This document shows positions 1 to 8,998 of a stretch of DNA of 64,000 nucleotides, piece by piece. How positions within the stretch are numbered: position 1 is the first letter of the stretch; each line of letters opens with the position of its first letter. The translations under genes and the position numbers were made by a program. A model generated the notes under the pieces. The model was not told the DNA's origin. It saw only the letters and a list, made by a program, of their open reading frames with translations, and searched no databases. The DNA comes from Gallaecimonas sp045291545 (GTDB taxonomy: Bacteria; Pseudomonadota; Gammaproteobacteria; Enterobacterales; Gallaecimonadaceae), in assembly GCF_045291545.1 (NCBI RefSeq), contig NZ_CP149514.1:2108001-2172000 (forward strand), written 5' to 3'.

Positions 1-99
1 CCCCAAGACCGCAATCAAGCTGAGGCTAACCGCTCCGGCGGTGAGCCAGACCCAGGGCGTACCGGATTTAAACCAGCCCTTGACGGCACCTTTGCTCAT
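1..99 (-). CDS. pstA: Phosphate ABC transporter permease PstA (N-terminal fragment)
   Basis: Only the first 33 codons are inside the window; the gene runs off the left edge. The fragment starts MSKGAVKGWFKSGTPW and enters a hydrophobic segment (VWLTAGAVSLSLIAVLG), which is how the long PstA proteins of Vibrio/Shewanella-type bacteria begin. Its ATG overlaps the pstC stop codon by four bases (ATGA at 96-99), so the two permease subunits are translationally coupled. Identity rests on the short N-terminus plus position directly after pstC; PstB and PhoU would be expected further left. Confidence 0.8.
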   Translation of the reverse strand, partial: MSKGAVKGWFKSGTPWVWLTAGAVSLSLIAVLG

Positions 100-2237
100 A
101 GCGACCGATACCGTTGGCGAAGCCGCTGGCGCACCAGCTCGGCAATGGTATTAAAGATAAAGGTGAACACAAACAACACAAAGGCAGCCAAAAACAAGAC
201 CCGGTAGTGTGTGCTACCCACTTCCGATTCGCCCATCTCCACGGCGATGTTGGCCGATAAAGTACGCATACCCTCAAACAGGTTCCATTTCATCAACGGG
301 GTGTTGCCAGAGGCCATCAGTACAATCATGGTTTCGCCGACGGCGCGGCCAATGCCCATCATCACCGCCGAGAAGATACCCGGACTGGCGGTCAGTAATA
401 CCACCCGTGTTAAGGTTTGCCAGGGTGTAGCGCCAAGGGCCAGCGACCCCTGGGTCAAATGCCGAGGTACAGCATGAACAGCATCTTCGGCAATGGTAAA
501 AATGGTCGGGATCACTGCAAAGCCCATAGCGATGCCAACAATCAGCGCGTTACGCTGATCAAATCCCATCCCCAATACATCGGTCAAATACAACCGACTG
601 TCGCCGCCAAACAGCACCTGCTCCAGCCAGGGGCCCAGCGCCATACTCAGCCAACCGGCCAGTAACAGCGGTGGGATCAGCACCAGCACTTGCCACCCCG
701 CTGACAGCCGCTGACGAAATGCATCGGGCAAAACATGCCATAGCCCTGCTGATATCAACACCGATACCGGCATCAATACCAGCAGCGCCAACATCGACGG
801 AAGATGAGATTCAATGAGCGGAGCTAACCAGAGTCCTGCCAGGAAACCGAGGATCACCGTAGGTAACGCTTCCATCAGCTCAACGGTCGGTTTAATCAGC
901 CGACGCAGCCGCTCTGACATAAAATAGGCGGTGTAAATAGCACCGGCCAATGCCAATGGGGTCGCAAACAACATGGCGTAAAAGGCCGCTTTGAGCGTAC
1001 CAAAGGTCAACGGTGCTAGGCTCAGCTTGGGTTCAAAATCATCAGAGCCGGAAGTTGACTGCCAAACCCGTTCCGGGCGCGGATAGCCTTCGTACCAAAC
1101 ATCCCCCCACAATGCTTTCCAGCTGATCTCCGGATGTGGGTTATCTAACCGATAAAACCGCAGCCCCTGACTATCGGCCAGTAGTAAGCCATTACCCTTG
1201 GGGGCATAAGCCAGGCTGTGCACGGCGCCATCAGGGTCATCGAGGGTCAGAAGCTTTCGCTCTGACGTTGCCTGAAAAAGACTCACCGCTCCCTGGCTGC
1301 CGCTGGCAGCAAAACCGCGACGATAGTATTCACTGGCCAGTGCCACAACCGGCTGCCCCAACTGAAAGTCGCGAATATGGCGAACCTGCTGACCGTTGTC
1401 GGTTAATACCGAGAACCACTGGCCGATACTGCCATCACTGCGGCCCAGTAAAACGGAGTGACCACCAGCTAACAAGGTCATGGCGCTGATTTGCACTGTT
1501 CCTGACGCCGCTTTAAGGCGCTGCCGCAATGCAAAGGGCGATAATTGATAAACAGACAACCACTGCCCGTACTGAACAAACAAGTGCTGCTGATCAGGGC
1601 TGAGCACAAACCGCTCAGGCACCACATGCAGTGCCAGTGGCTGTGGCTGTCGCTCAGCCCCCTGCCCGATGCGGCTGAGCCAGCTTTGACCATGTTTATC
1701 CAGCGCCACCACAGTGGCCTCTTTATCGTTTACCGCCAGGGTTAACTGCTGGAGCTGATGTCCGGCAGGCACCACTGCCTGTGGCGCCTGACCAAACGGA
1801 TAAAATAACGCCGGTTGCGGCTCGAAGGTCGGTTTGACTACCACCACACCGCTAGCCGTTGCCAGTGCATAGGTTTGCTCACTGCTGATGGCTGAGGCCG
1901 CAGCAATAATAGGCTGACCAATACTGAAGCGAGCCAAAGGCTTGCCCATGACATCACGGAAGCGAATGTCACCGGCGGCATCAATTCGGTAAGTCATTTT
2001 CGCGTTTTCACTGACGCCTAGCGCCAGCGTCTGCGTATCACTGAGGGCAACGGTGTCTTGGCGGGCGGCGGTGGCCGGGCGAAATAATGGCACTATGACG
2101 TAAAGCAGGTAACACACCAGCATGAGCAGTGTCACCAAAACCATCACCCCACCAAAAGTCACGCCATACTTAGCCAGACGTTCGGTCACTAAACGTCGGC
2201 GATTGGCGGCCAGTGTTGTGTCAGCGGGTGAGCCCAT
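96..2237 (-). CDS. pstC: Phosphate ABC transporter permease PstC, long form
   Basis: Inner-membrane permease of the high-affinity Pst phosphate importer. At 713 aa it is the long form: a first membrane segment at about residues 25-50, a roughly 370-residue periplasmic insertion, and a C-terminal multi-span permease domain with the conserved EAA-type cytoplasmic loop (around ALGATPWQTLTRVVL) and GIGRAVGETM. The longest ORF begins at a TTG at 2267, but that codon overlaps the predicted -10 box (2267-2272) and has no Shine-Dalgarno sequence. The ATG at 2237, preceded by GAGAG, is therefore chosen. pstA follows with a four-base overlap. No pstS lies upstream; a pstS is found instead after phoR at 9.1-10 kb. 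Confidence 0.93.
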   Translation of the reverse strand: MGSPADTTLAANRRRLVTERLAKYGVTFGGVMVLVTLLMLVCYLLYVIVPLFRPATAARQDTVALSDTQTLALGVSENAKMTYRIDAAGDIRFRDVMGKPLARFSIGQPIIAAASAISSEQTYALATASGVVVVKPTFEPQPALFYPFGQAPQAVVPAGHQLQQLTLAVNDKEATVVALDKHGQSWLSRIGQGAERQPQPLALHVVPERFVLSPDQQHLFVQYGQWLSVYQLSPFALRQRLKAASGTVQISAMTLLAGGHSVLLGRSDGSIGQWFSVLTDNGQQVRHIRDFQLGQPVVALASEYYRRGFAASGSQGAVSLFQATSERKLLTLDDPDGAVHSLAYAPKGNGLLLADSQGLRFYRLDNPHPEISWKALWGDVWYEGYPRPERVWQSTSGSDDFEPKLSLAPLTFGTLKAAFYAMLFATPLALAGAIYTAYFMSERLRRLIKPTVELMEALPTVILGFLAGLWLAPLIESHLPSMLALLVLMPVSVLISAGLWHVLPDAFRQRLSAGWQVLVLIPPLLLAGWLSMALGPWLEQVLFGGDSRLYLTDVLGMGFDQRNALIVGIAMGFAVIPTIFTIAEDAVHAVPRHLTQGSLALGATPWQTLTRVVLLTASPGIFSAVMMGIGRAVGETMIVLMASGNTPLMKWNLFEGMRTLSANIAVEMGESEVGSTHYRVLFLAAFVLFVFTFIFNTIAELVRQRLRQRYRSL

Positions 2238-2266
2238 GGTGCTCTCGGCGGGATAACAGGTTCGCA

Positions 2267-2300
2267 AGTATATGGAACTTTTATGACAATCACGTTACAA
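2267..2300 (-). promoter_or_regulatory. Pho box and -10 box of the pstC operon
   Basis: Reading the minus strand, TTGTAAC-GTGA-TTGTCAT (2300 down to 2283) is two heptamers with the 4-bp spacing of the PhoB box (consensus CTGTCAT repeated every 11 bp). Ten bases further comes TATACT (2272-2267), a good -10. In PhoB-dependent promoters the box replaces the -35 at exactly this distance. The predicted transcript start is near 2260, about 23 bases before the ATG at 2237. Confidence 0.75.
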
Positions 2301-2367
2301 AGCACGCCATTTACAGCCACTCTTAACGATGATAATTCTTTATATAACAGATAGATAAGGATTAGTT

Positions 2368-2880
2368 ATGCGACACGTTGCGCTGTGCATTTTTGGCCCC
2401 GACAAACCGGGGATTGTTGAACAATTATCCCAATTAGTATTCGCTCATCAAGGCAGTTGGTTCGGCGCCAGCCTCGCCCATCTGGCCGGGCGTTTTGCCG
2501 GTATTGTCGATATCAAAATCCCGGAAGAGCAATTCATGGCCTTTGAAGCCGCTATCGCCGCATTGGATGAATTGGATATTCGCATTGCCAGCTGTGAACC
2601 GCTCAGCGACAGTGGTCCCAGCCGCTACCTGCGCCTGAACCTTATTGCCAATGACCGCGCGGGTATTGTTCATGAGCTGACCAGTACCCTGTCTGGGCTT
2701 GGCATTAATATCGAAGAACTAACCACCGGTTGCCAGCCTGGACACAACTACGGCGAACTGTTCTTTGCCAAGGCGCGGCTGAAAACCCCGGATTTGGTCA
2801 GCGTTGAACAGGTGCGCAGCAAGCTGGAAAAATGCGGCGATGACTGGATGCTGGAACTGGATGACGAATCTGTCATATAA
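2368..2880 (+). CDS. GcvR-like tandem ACT-domain protein
   Basis: A 170-aa cytoplasmic protein made of two ACT modules, about residues 1-75 (starting HVALCIFGPDKPGIVEQL) and 88-165 (starting LRLNLIANDRAGIVHELTS). This is the architecture of GcvR, the accessory repressor of the glycine cleavage operon that binds GcvA. The two 'D-(K/R)-(P/A)-GIV' ligand-loop motifs are intact. AAGGA lies eight bases before the ATG. It stands alone, divergent from pstC and 66 bases before ppk. Whether it controls gcv genes cannot be seen here; related ACT-only proteins with no assigned target exist. Confidence 0.75.
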   Translation: MRHVALCIFGPDKPGIVEQLSQLVFAHQGSWFGASLAHLAGRFAGIVDIKIPEEQFMAFEAAIAALDELDIRIASCEPLSDSGPSRYLRLNLIANDRAGIVHELTSTLSGLGINIEELTTGCQPGHNYGELFFAKARLKTPDLVSVEQVRSKLEKCGDDWMLELDDESVI

Positions 2881-2946
2881 GCGTCATAAATTATTGTCAG
2901 CAGCTTTCTTACAATGGCAGCACAGCTGCATGGACCAACCTCTCAT

Positions 2947-5013
2947 ATGAACGCAAACGCACCTTTTTTAGCTAAAGAACTGTCCTGGTTATCATTCAAT
3001 GAGCGGGTACTGCAGGAAGCCGCCGATAAAAGCGTTCCCATTGTTGAGCGGGTTCGTTTTCTTGGTATTTATTCCAACAATATGGATGAATTTTTCCGGG
3101 TGCGGGTTGCCGACGTCAGACGCCGGGCCATGCAGCACGAAGAAGATGGCTCCGATCCACAAGCCATGGCCTTGTTGGCAGAAATTCAGGCCAAGGTCAT
3201 GGCACTGCAAAGCCGTTTTGACGAAATTTACCATGATTGCCTGCTGTCACTGGCCCGTTACCACATTGTACTGGTCAATGAGCAACAGCTCAGCGAGACC
3301 CAAAGTGCCTGGCTGGAAGATTACTTTCAGCAGAAGATCCTGCGCCATGTCGCGCCAATCATCATTCGCAAAGGCATCGATCTGTTAGTCAGTCTGAAAG
3401 ACGATGCCACCTATCTGGTGGTCGAAATTCGCAAGGATGACGACTACCAGTACGCCATGCTGGAAGTACCCGCGACATCCGTGCCACGTTTTATCAAAGT
3501 GCCGGATGACCGACCACGACAGCGCAAGACCCTGATCCTGCTGGATAACGTGCTGCGCCTCTGCTTGCGGCAGATCTTCGCTGGCTTTTTTGAGTTTGAC
3601 AGCCTGCGGGCCTTTTCCATGAAAATGACCCGTGACGCGGAATACGAGCTGGAAGGCGAAATCTCCATGAGCCTTTTGGAGCAGACGTCACTGGGCCTCA
3701 AGCAACGCCTGACCGCCGAGCCGGTGCGCCTGGTTTATGACCGGGAAATGCCTGGGCCGATGCTGGCCATGCTGGTACGTGAATTAGGTATCACCAACCT
3801 CGACGCCATGGTGCCCGGCGGCCGCTACCACAACTTCAAAGACTTCATCAGCTTTCCCAACATTGGCCGCAAGTATCTGGAACACAACAAGCTGCCACCC
3901 TTGACCTGCCAGCTATTTGAACGCCACAACACGGTCTTTGATGCCATCAGCCACCAGGATGTATTGCTGCATTATCCGTATTATAAATTTCGCCATTTTA
4001 CCGAGTTTGTACGCCAGGCCGCCTTTGACCCGAAAGTGCGGCAAATCAAAATCAACTTTTACCGGCTGGCCAACAGCTCACGGATCGTCAAGTCGCTGAT
4101 CGATGCGGTAAACAACGGCAAGCAGGTCATGGCGGTGATTGAACTGCGAGCGCGCTTTGATGAAGCCGCCAATATCGATTGGGCCAGAGAAATGGCGGAG
4201 GCAGGTATTCGGGTTGCATTCGGCGTTCCCAGCCTGAAAGTGCACAGCAAGTTATGCCTGGTCAGCCGCGAGGAAGACGGCGAACTGGTGCGCTATGCCC
4301 ATGTTGGCACCGGCAACTTTCATGAAAAGACCGCCAAGATCTACACCGATCTGGCACTGTTTACCAAGCAACCGGAGCTGGCTCAGGAAGTCGATAATGT
4401 CTTTGATTTTATTATCAATCCCTACAAGCGCTTCAAGTTTAACCATCTGCTGGTTTCCCCGGTCAATGCCCGGCGCCGCTTGCTGGCGATGATTGATCAG
4501 GAAATCGACCATGCCAAAAAAGGCCAAAAAGCCGCAATCACTTTCAAAGTGAATAACCTGGTCGATAAAGAGCTTAATCAACGCCTCTATCATGCCAGCC
4601 AAAGTGGCGTTAGTGTGCGGCTGATTGTCCGCGGTATGTGTTCTTTGCGCCCGGGTATTCCGGGCTTATCTGATAACATTGAGGCAATCAGTATCGTCGA
4701 CCGCTTTTTGGAACATCCTCGGATTTTGGTATTTCATAATGGCGGCCAGCCGCACGTGCTGATGGGTTCGGCGGATCTGATGACCCGTAACCTGGATCAC
4801 CGGGTTGAAGTCACAACGCCAATACTGGACCCTGTACTTAAACAACGGGTTATCGATATTCTGGCGCTGCATTTTAAAGACACCACCAAAGCCAGGATCC
4901 TCGATGCTGACCAGCAAAACCACTATGTACGCCGTGGTAATCGCCGCAAGCTGCGGTCTCAGGTCGCCATTTATGAATATCTGCGCCAGGTGGAACAAGA
5001 GGATAAGGCTTGA
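2947..5013 (+). CDS. ppk: Polyphosphate kinase 1
   Basis: Ppk1 (688 aa) reversibly polymerises the gamma-phosphate of ATP into polyphosphate at the membrane. The N-terminus KELSWLSFNERVLQEAAD is diagnostic. The two catalytic histidines of the phospholipase-D-like fold are present: the autophosphorylated His at about 433 in KVHSKLCLV and the second at about 590 in EHPRILVF. An in-frame ATG at 2914 would add 11 residues not expected in the family, so the ATG at 2947 is preferred; neither has a strong Shine-Dalgarno sequence. The stop codon shares one base with the ppx start (TGATG), giving a ppk-ppx operon. Confidence 0.96.
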   Translation: MNANAPFLAKELSWLSFNERVLQEAADKSVPIVERVRFLGIYSNNMDEFFRVRVADVRRRAMQHEEDGSDPQAMALLAEIQAKVMALQSRFDEIYHDCLLSLARYHIVLVNEQQLSETQSAWLEDYFQQKILRHVAPIIIRKGIDLLVSLKDDATYLVVEIRKDDDYQYAMLEVPATSVPRFIKVPDDRPRQRKTLILLDNVLRLCLRQIFAGFFEFDSLRAFSMKMTRDAEYELEGEISMSLLEQTSLGLKQRLTAEPVRLVYDREMPGPMLAMLVRELGITNLDAMVPGGRYHNFKDFISFPNIGRKYLEHNKLPPLTCQLFERHNTVFDAISHQDVLLHYPYYKFRHFTEFVRQAAFDPKVRQIKINFYRLANSSRIVKSLIDAVNNGKQVMAVIELRARFDEAANIDWAREMAEAGIRVAFGVPSLKVHSKLCLVSREEDGELVRYAHVGTGNFHEKTAKIYTDLALFTKQPELAQEVDNVFDFIINPYKRFKFNHLLVSPVNARRRLLAMIDQEIDHAKKGQKAAITFKVNNLVDKELNQRLYHASQSGVSVRLIVRGMCSLRPGIPGLSDNIEAISIVDRFLEHPRILVFHNGGQPHVLMGSADLMTRNLDHRVEVTTPILDPVLKQRVIDILALHFKDTTKARILDADQQNHYVRRGNRRKLRSQVAIYEYLRQVEQEDKA

Positions 5014-6509
5014 TGGATGAGGCGACGACGCCACTGGTATGCGTGGATTTGGGTTCAAATTCCTTTCACTTACTGAAAGCCAGCGAATGTAAAGGCGCGG
5101 TACGCATCCTCACCAAAGCCAAAGAGCGGGTACATCTGGCCGATGGCCTGGATGAAAATGAGCAGCTTAGTGACACCGCCATCGACCGTGGCCTGGCTTG
5201 CCTGGCCCGCTTCGCAGAAGTGATTGGCGACCTGCCAGCCCGGCAGGTGCGCACCGTGGCTACCTTTACCCTGCGCCAGGCCAGAAACCGCGATGCTTTT
5301 TTGAAGGCCGCCCGGGCTGTCTACCCCTACCCGATTGAAGTCATTTCCGGTGCCGAGGAAGCCCGGCTGATTTATCAAGGCGTGGTGTATGGCCAGCCCA
5401 GTGAACTCCAGCAACTGGTGGTCGATATTGGCGGCGGCTCTACCGAATGCATCATTGGCAAGCAGGGCAAAAGTAAACAACTGGCCAGCCTGGCCATGGG
5501 CTGTGTCAGTTATCAGTCTTTTTTTGCCGATGGTTTGAGCGCTGCCGCCTTTCGCCAGGCAGAAACCGCCGCCCGCCAGGAGTTGGAACAGATTGAACAG
5601 CGCTACCGTAAAGTCGGCTGGCAACAAGCTCTTGGCTGCTCCGGCACCATTAAAGCCATTCAGGGCTGTATCGCACAGCTGTACCCGGCTGAAACCAACA
5701 TCACCCTGAAGCGCCTGAAAGGGCTGCGCAAACAATGCATTCAGGCGGGCCGCATTTCCAAGCTGAACCTGCCAGGGGTCAGTAGTGACCGGCAGCTGGT
5801 CTTTGCTCCCGGGCTGGCCATTTTACTGGCGGTGTTTCGCACCCTCGGTATCAAGGAAATGCAGTACAACGATACGGCGCTACGTGAAGGGCTGTTACAG
5901 CACATGCTGCCCGGCAAACCCATGGACAGCCGCCAACAGACCGTTACCGCTTTACAGGCGCTTTATCATGTCGACCAGCACCAGGCGGAGCGCGTTAAAA
6001 ACAGTGCCTTAAAACTCTGGGGGCAACTGCCCGGGCAAGAGCGGCTGGGAGAATTACTGGCGGTTGCCGCTGATCTGCATGAGGTAGGATTGCAGATCAA
6101 CTTTCACGGAGTTCAGCGCCACAGCGCTTATATCCTGCAACACAGTGACATGACCGGCTTTAACCAGGACGAGCAACTACTGCTGGCAACACTGGTGCGC
6201 TATTCACGCAAAAGTCTCAAGCAACTGGAATGGCCGACACTGTCATTGTTCAGCCAGGCAGAGATGGCCCTGATGTTGCGGGTATTACGCTTGGCCGTAT
6301 TGATACACCGGCGTCGCCAGAGCCCCCGTAAACCGCAACCGCTGCAATTGTCAGAACAAGACGGAAAATTGCTGCTGAGCCTGCCAGCCGGCTGGCTCAA
6401 CCGCCGGCCATTATTAAGTGCCGATCTCGCCCAGGAACAGCGTTACCAACGTCAGGCTGACTGGCCGTTCGAGTTGTCATTGTTCACGAGTCAACGCGAA
6501 GCGGTTTAG
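5013..6509 (+). CDS. ppx: Exopolyphosphatase
   Basis: Ppx (498 aa) releases phosphate from the ends of polyphosphate. The actin-like phosphate-binding loops are seen as DLGSNSFHLL near residue 10, SGAEEARLIYQG near 115-125 and VVDIGGGSTE near 140. The C-terminal HD-like helical domain includes AADLHEVGLQINF. Its paralogue GppA looks alike, but position immediately after ppk argues for Ppx. The start is the ATG at 5013, with AGAGGATAAGG upstream, rather than the TTG one codon earlier. The last 33 bases overlap the 3' end of the convergent DUF2955 gene; no terminator separates them. Confidence 0.93.
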   Translation: MDEATTPLVCVDLGSNSFHLLKASECKGAVRILTKAKERVHLADGLDENEQLSDTAIDRGLACLARFAEVIGDLPARQVRTVATFTLRQARNRDAFLKAARAVYPYPIEVISGAEEARLIYQGVVYGQPSELQQLVVDIGGGSTECIIGKQGKSKQLASLAMGCVSYQSFFADGLSAAAFRQAETAARQELEQIEQRYRKVGWQQALGCSGTIKAIQGCIAQLYPAETNITLKRLKGLRKQCIQAGRISKLNLPGVSSDRQLVFAPGLAILLAVFRTLGIKEMQYNDTALREGLLQHMLPGKPMDSRQQTVTALQALYHVDQHQAERVKNSALKLWGQLPGQERLGELLAVAADLHEVGLQINFHGVQRHSAYILQHSDMTGFNQDEQLLLATLVRYSRKSLKQLEWPTLSLFSQAEMALMLRVLRLAVLIHRRRQSPRKPQPLQLSEQDGKLLLSLPAGWLNRRPLLSADLAQEQRYQRQADWPFELSLFTSQREAV

Positions 6510-7493
6510 CAGCCCAGCCAACAGGTAAGCCAGCGCAACCACTGTCAAAATGGCCACAGACACCGACGCCAATCGGTAGGCCGCGCCAAAGATAATGCCT
6601 TTATCCGGTTTTAAATATTGGCCAAATAAAATTCCGATGGTGGTCAGGGCACCAAACCCCATACCCGAGCCACCTCGCTCCACCAGATGCAGCCAGGCGG
6701 TGAGCATTACCGTCAGGAACAGCGCCAGGGTCACCAGCACAAAATGATCGATCAGATCATAGAGCAGCACCTGCATAACCACTGCCAGCAAACAGCCAAT
6801 AGCAACCCCTTTCGCCCGTTTCCAACCGGCCTGTACCGTGCCTTGATAGGTCATCGGGAACAGTACCAGCATGGTGGCAACCTGTGCCGACAAAGAATCA
6901 CGCAGATCGAAAACCTGAAACACCACAAATGACACCGTGCCCAGCAGTGCTCCCAGCAAGGTGCGATGATTGATCTGCGCCGCCGACAATCGCGCCGGCG
7001 CTGGCGGCGCCAGGGGCTCAGGTTCAGGCACCAGGAAATAACATAGCGCCGCACTGGCCACCGACAATACCGACGCCAGCAGGGTCGCGGTCACCATGTC
7101 CATAATGGCGGTGTTGTGATAACTGGAAAAATGCAGCAGGGTCGACAATGTTACCAAACCGGTGGCCCCCAGCAGAAAATAGGGGGTAGCTGCCATCAGC
7201 CGAAAATGAAAGCAATACACCAACAACACGGCGATGGTCATCACCAACGGGTAAGGAGACAAAACCCCGCACAAAAACCACGCTTCCAGGGCATTAAGCG
7301 CCGTGCCAAGCACAAACTGAGCACCGATCAGAGCATCAAAACGTGGCAACATGCCCAGCAACAACATCGGATAGACGGTAAAGAATACCCCGTAAGGCCA
7401 GCCCATCAGTTTGCACACCAAAAAGCCGATACTGCTGCCGATAGCTATCCGCAGCAGCCGGCGCCGCTCCTGGGCATTGAGTTCAATAGACAT
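6477..7493 (-). CDS. DUF2955 (FUSC-like) inner-membrane transporter
   Basis: A 338-aa multi-span membrane protein with two blocks of hydrophobic helices (about residues 15-155 and 185-330) separated by a Pro-rich linker (PEPEPLAPPAPARLS). This is the layout of DUF2955, a family related to the FUSC/aromatic-acid exporter permeases (AaeB-like). It is the last gene of a MarR-HlyD-DUF2955 operon, so it is probably the inner-membrane partner of the HlyD-type protein in an efflux pump; the substrate is unknown. The longest ORF adds 19 implausible residues. The ATG at 7493 lies inside the end of the HlyD gene (11-base overlap), suggesting translational coupling. It overlaps ppx by 33 bases at its 3' end. 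Confidence 0.8.
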   Translation of the reverse strand: MSIELNAQERRRLLRIAIGSSIGFLVCKLMGWPYGVFFTVYPMLLLGMLPRFDALIGAQFVLGTALNALEAWFLCGVLSPYPLVMTIAVLLVYCFHFRLMAATPYFLLGATGLVTLSTLLHFSSYHNTAIMDMVTATLLASVLSVASAALCYFLVPEPEPLAPPAPARLSAAQINHRTLLGALLGTVSFVVFQVFDLRDSLSAQVATMLVLFPMTYQGTVQAGWKRAKGVAIGCLLAVVMQVLLYDLIDHFVLVTLALFLTVMLTAWLHLVERGGSGMGFGALTTIGILFGQYLKPDKGIIFGAAYRLASVSVAILTVVALAYLLAGLLNRFALTREQ

Positions 7494-8547
7494 AGTGCAG
7501 CAAGCTGACCAGGCGCATTTGCTGGCGGCCCAGCCAGTCCAGCAAGGCATTATGACTGGCTGCCAGCATCACCGTTGCCCGGGCACCGGTCATCAGCGAC
7601 GCCGGCAGTTTATGCTCCAACGCCACATAAACACGGACCCGTTGCGCATCACGCACCCAGCGGTCTGAAATATCCGGGCTGGCCAGCTGGCCATTGGCCT
7701 GAAACTGCCCCTGCATGACCCCCTGATCACGGCTGACAAAATGGCCCTTAAAGACCTGCCCCGGCAGCGCATCAAAGACTACCCAGGCCGTGGTGTGGTC
7801 GGACACCCGCGCCAGACTCTTTTCCCGAAAATCGGCGGCAACCCGCTGCTGCCGGCTGGCAACCAACGTCAGTAAGGGCTGATTGGCCCTGGCATCCACC
7901 CCAGGCACCAGTTGCAGGTTCGAGACAATGCCGTCTTGAGGGGCTCTGATCTGTGTACGTGACAACGCCAGCTGCGCTTGCGCCAACCGGTTTTGCGCCT
8001 GCTGAATACGCAGGTTTTGCTTACCATCCTTACCCAGCTGCACAGCAATGGCCTGGCGCTGCTGCCGAGCGGCCATCAAGCTGGCTTGCGCCGCTTGGGC
8101 GGCACTGCTGGCCTGATCACGCTGTTGTGTGCTGCTTAACTGTTGCTTAAATAGCTTGGCCTGACGCTGCGCCTCACGTTGCAGCTCTGCCGCCTGCACC
8201 CTCGCCTGCTGTACCTTGGCATCAGCCAATGCTAGTTGCGCTTTGAGATTATCGTTCGCTTGCTGGGCTTGTTGCAGGGCAATGTTCGCCTGTTGCAACG
8301 CCAGTTGATAGTCACTGGGATCGAGGCTGAACAACAGCTCGCCAGCTTTAACATGCTGGTTATTCTGTACCGCGACGCTTACCACCTGACCGGTGACCCG
8401 TGGCGCTACGGCAACCACTGGCCGCTGCACCATGGCGTGAGGTGTCATAGGAATGGTGATATCGGTGACTAAGGCATAAGCCAGCACGGCCAAAAACGCC
8501 AGCAAGGCTCGGCGCATCCAGCGGTTGAATTGCTTGTCTGCCGTCAT
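7483..8547 (-). CDS. HlyD-family membrane fusion protein of an efflux pump
   Basis: A 354-aa periplasmic adaptor anchored by one N-terminal membrane helix (about residues 12-30). A split biotinyl-lipoyl domain (VAPRVTGQVVSVAVQNNQHV and later IRAPQDGIVSNL) flanks a long Gln/Ala-rich coiled-coil hairpin at about residues 80-195, followed by a beta-barrel region. This is the EmrA/AaeA pattern. The start overlaps the marR stop by four bases (ATGA at 8544-8547) and the end overlaps the DUF2955 start, so the three genes form one transcription unit. An outer-membrane partner is not encoded beside it; the TolC at 46.9-48.2 kb could serve. Confidence 0.88.
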   Translation of the reverse strand: MTADKQFNRWMRRALLAFLAVLAYALVTDITIPMTPHAMVQRPVVAVAPRVTGQVVSVAVQNNQHVKAGELLFSLDPSDYQLALQQANIALQQAQQANDNLKAQLALADAKVQQARVQAAELQREAQRQAKLFKQQLSSTQQRDQASSAAQAAQASLMAARQQRQAIAVQLGKDGKQNLRIQQAQNRLAQAQLALSRTQIRAPQDGIVSNLQLVPGVDARANQPLLTLVASRQQRVAADFREKSLARVSDHTTAWVVFDALPGQVFKGHFVSRDQGVMQGQFQANGQLASPDISDRWVRDAQRVRVYVALEHKLPASLMTGARATVMLAASHNALLDWLGRQQMRLVSLLHYVY

Positions 8548-8984
8548 GGCTGCTCCGGCATGAGTACGGTATGGGCATTGTTGATAATGTGCGCCAGCAG
8601 ATCGTGAAACTGCTGACGCTGCTGGGTATCCAGGCCGGCCAACAATTGCTGGCGGCCTTTAAACGCCAGTTGTTCCACATCCACCAATAACGCCTTGCCA
8701 GCATCTGTCAGCCAAAGCGTACGACAACGGCCATCGTCGGCGCTGGCGCGCCGTTCAATCAACCCGGCTTCGAGCAACTGATTCACCGTGCGCAGCATCG
8801 ATGATTGCTCCACGCCGATATTTGCGGCCAACGCCGACTGAGTACAGCCTTCACCAACGCGTTTCAGATGTAACAAGGCAATCCAGCGGGTCTGTGTCAG
8901 ACCAAGCTCGGCCATGTGCTGATCCACCACAGTGCGCCAGCTCAATGCCGCCCGCGATAACAACCAGCCAATATTACTCTCCAT
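8544..8984 (-). CDS. MarR/SlyA-family transcriptional regulator
   Basis: A 146-aa winged-helix regulator very like SlyA: an N-terminal dimerisation helix, ELGLTQTRWIALLHL, recognition-helix region ANIGVEQSSMLRTVNQL at about 55-72, and wing sequence ERRASADDGRCRTLWLT. MarR proteins usually repress their own operon and are released by small phenolic ligands. Two perfect copies of the SlyA consensus TTAGCAAGCTAA flank its -10 box (see 8999-9039), so autoregulation of the marR-hlyD-DUF2955 operon is strongly suggested. I do not assign the name slyA, because the classical SlyA is not normally joined to an exporter. Confidence 0.87.
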   Translation of the reverse strand: MESNIGWLLSRAALSWRTVVDQHMAELGLTQTRWIALLHLKRVGEGCTQSALAANIGVEQSSMLRTVNQLLEAGLIERRASADDGRCRTLWLTDAGKALLVDVEQLAFKGRQQLLAGLDTQQRQQFHDLLAHIINNAHTVLMPEQP

Positions 8985-8998
8985 GCCTACTCCTGATA

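Noticed and set aside
2881..2913. Possible Pho box upstream of ppk (GCGTCAT ... TTGTCAG)
   Set aside because: The two heptamer-like pieces are 13 bases apart rather than 11, and no -10 follows at the right distance.
4666..5735. Minus-strand frames of 130-221 codons opposite ppk and ppx
   Set aside because: Shadow frames of two well-conserved enzymes with no independent support.
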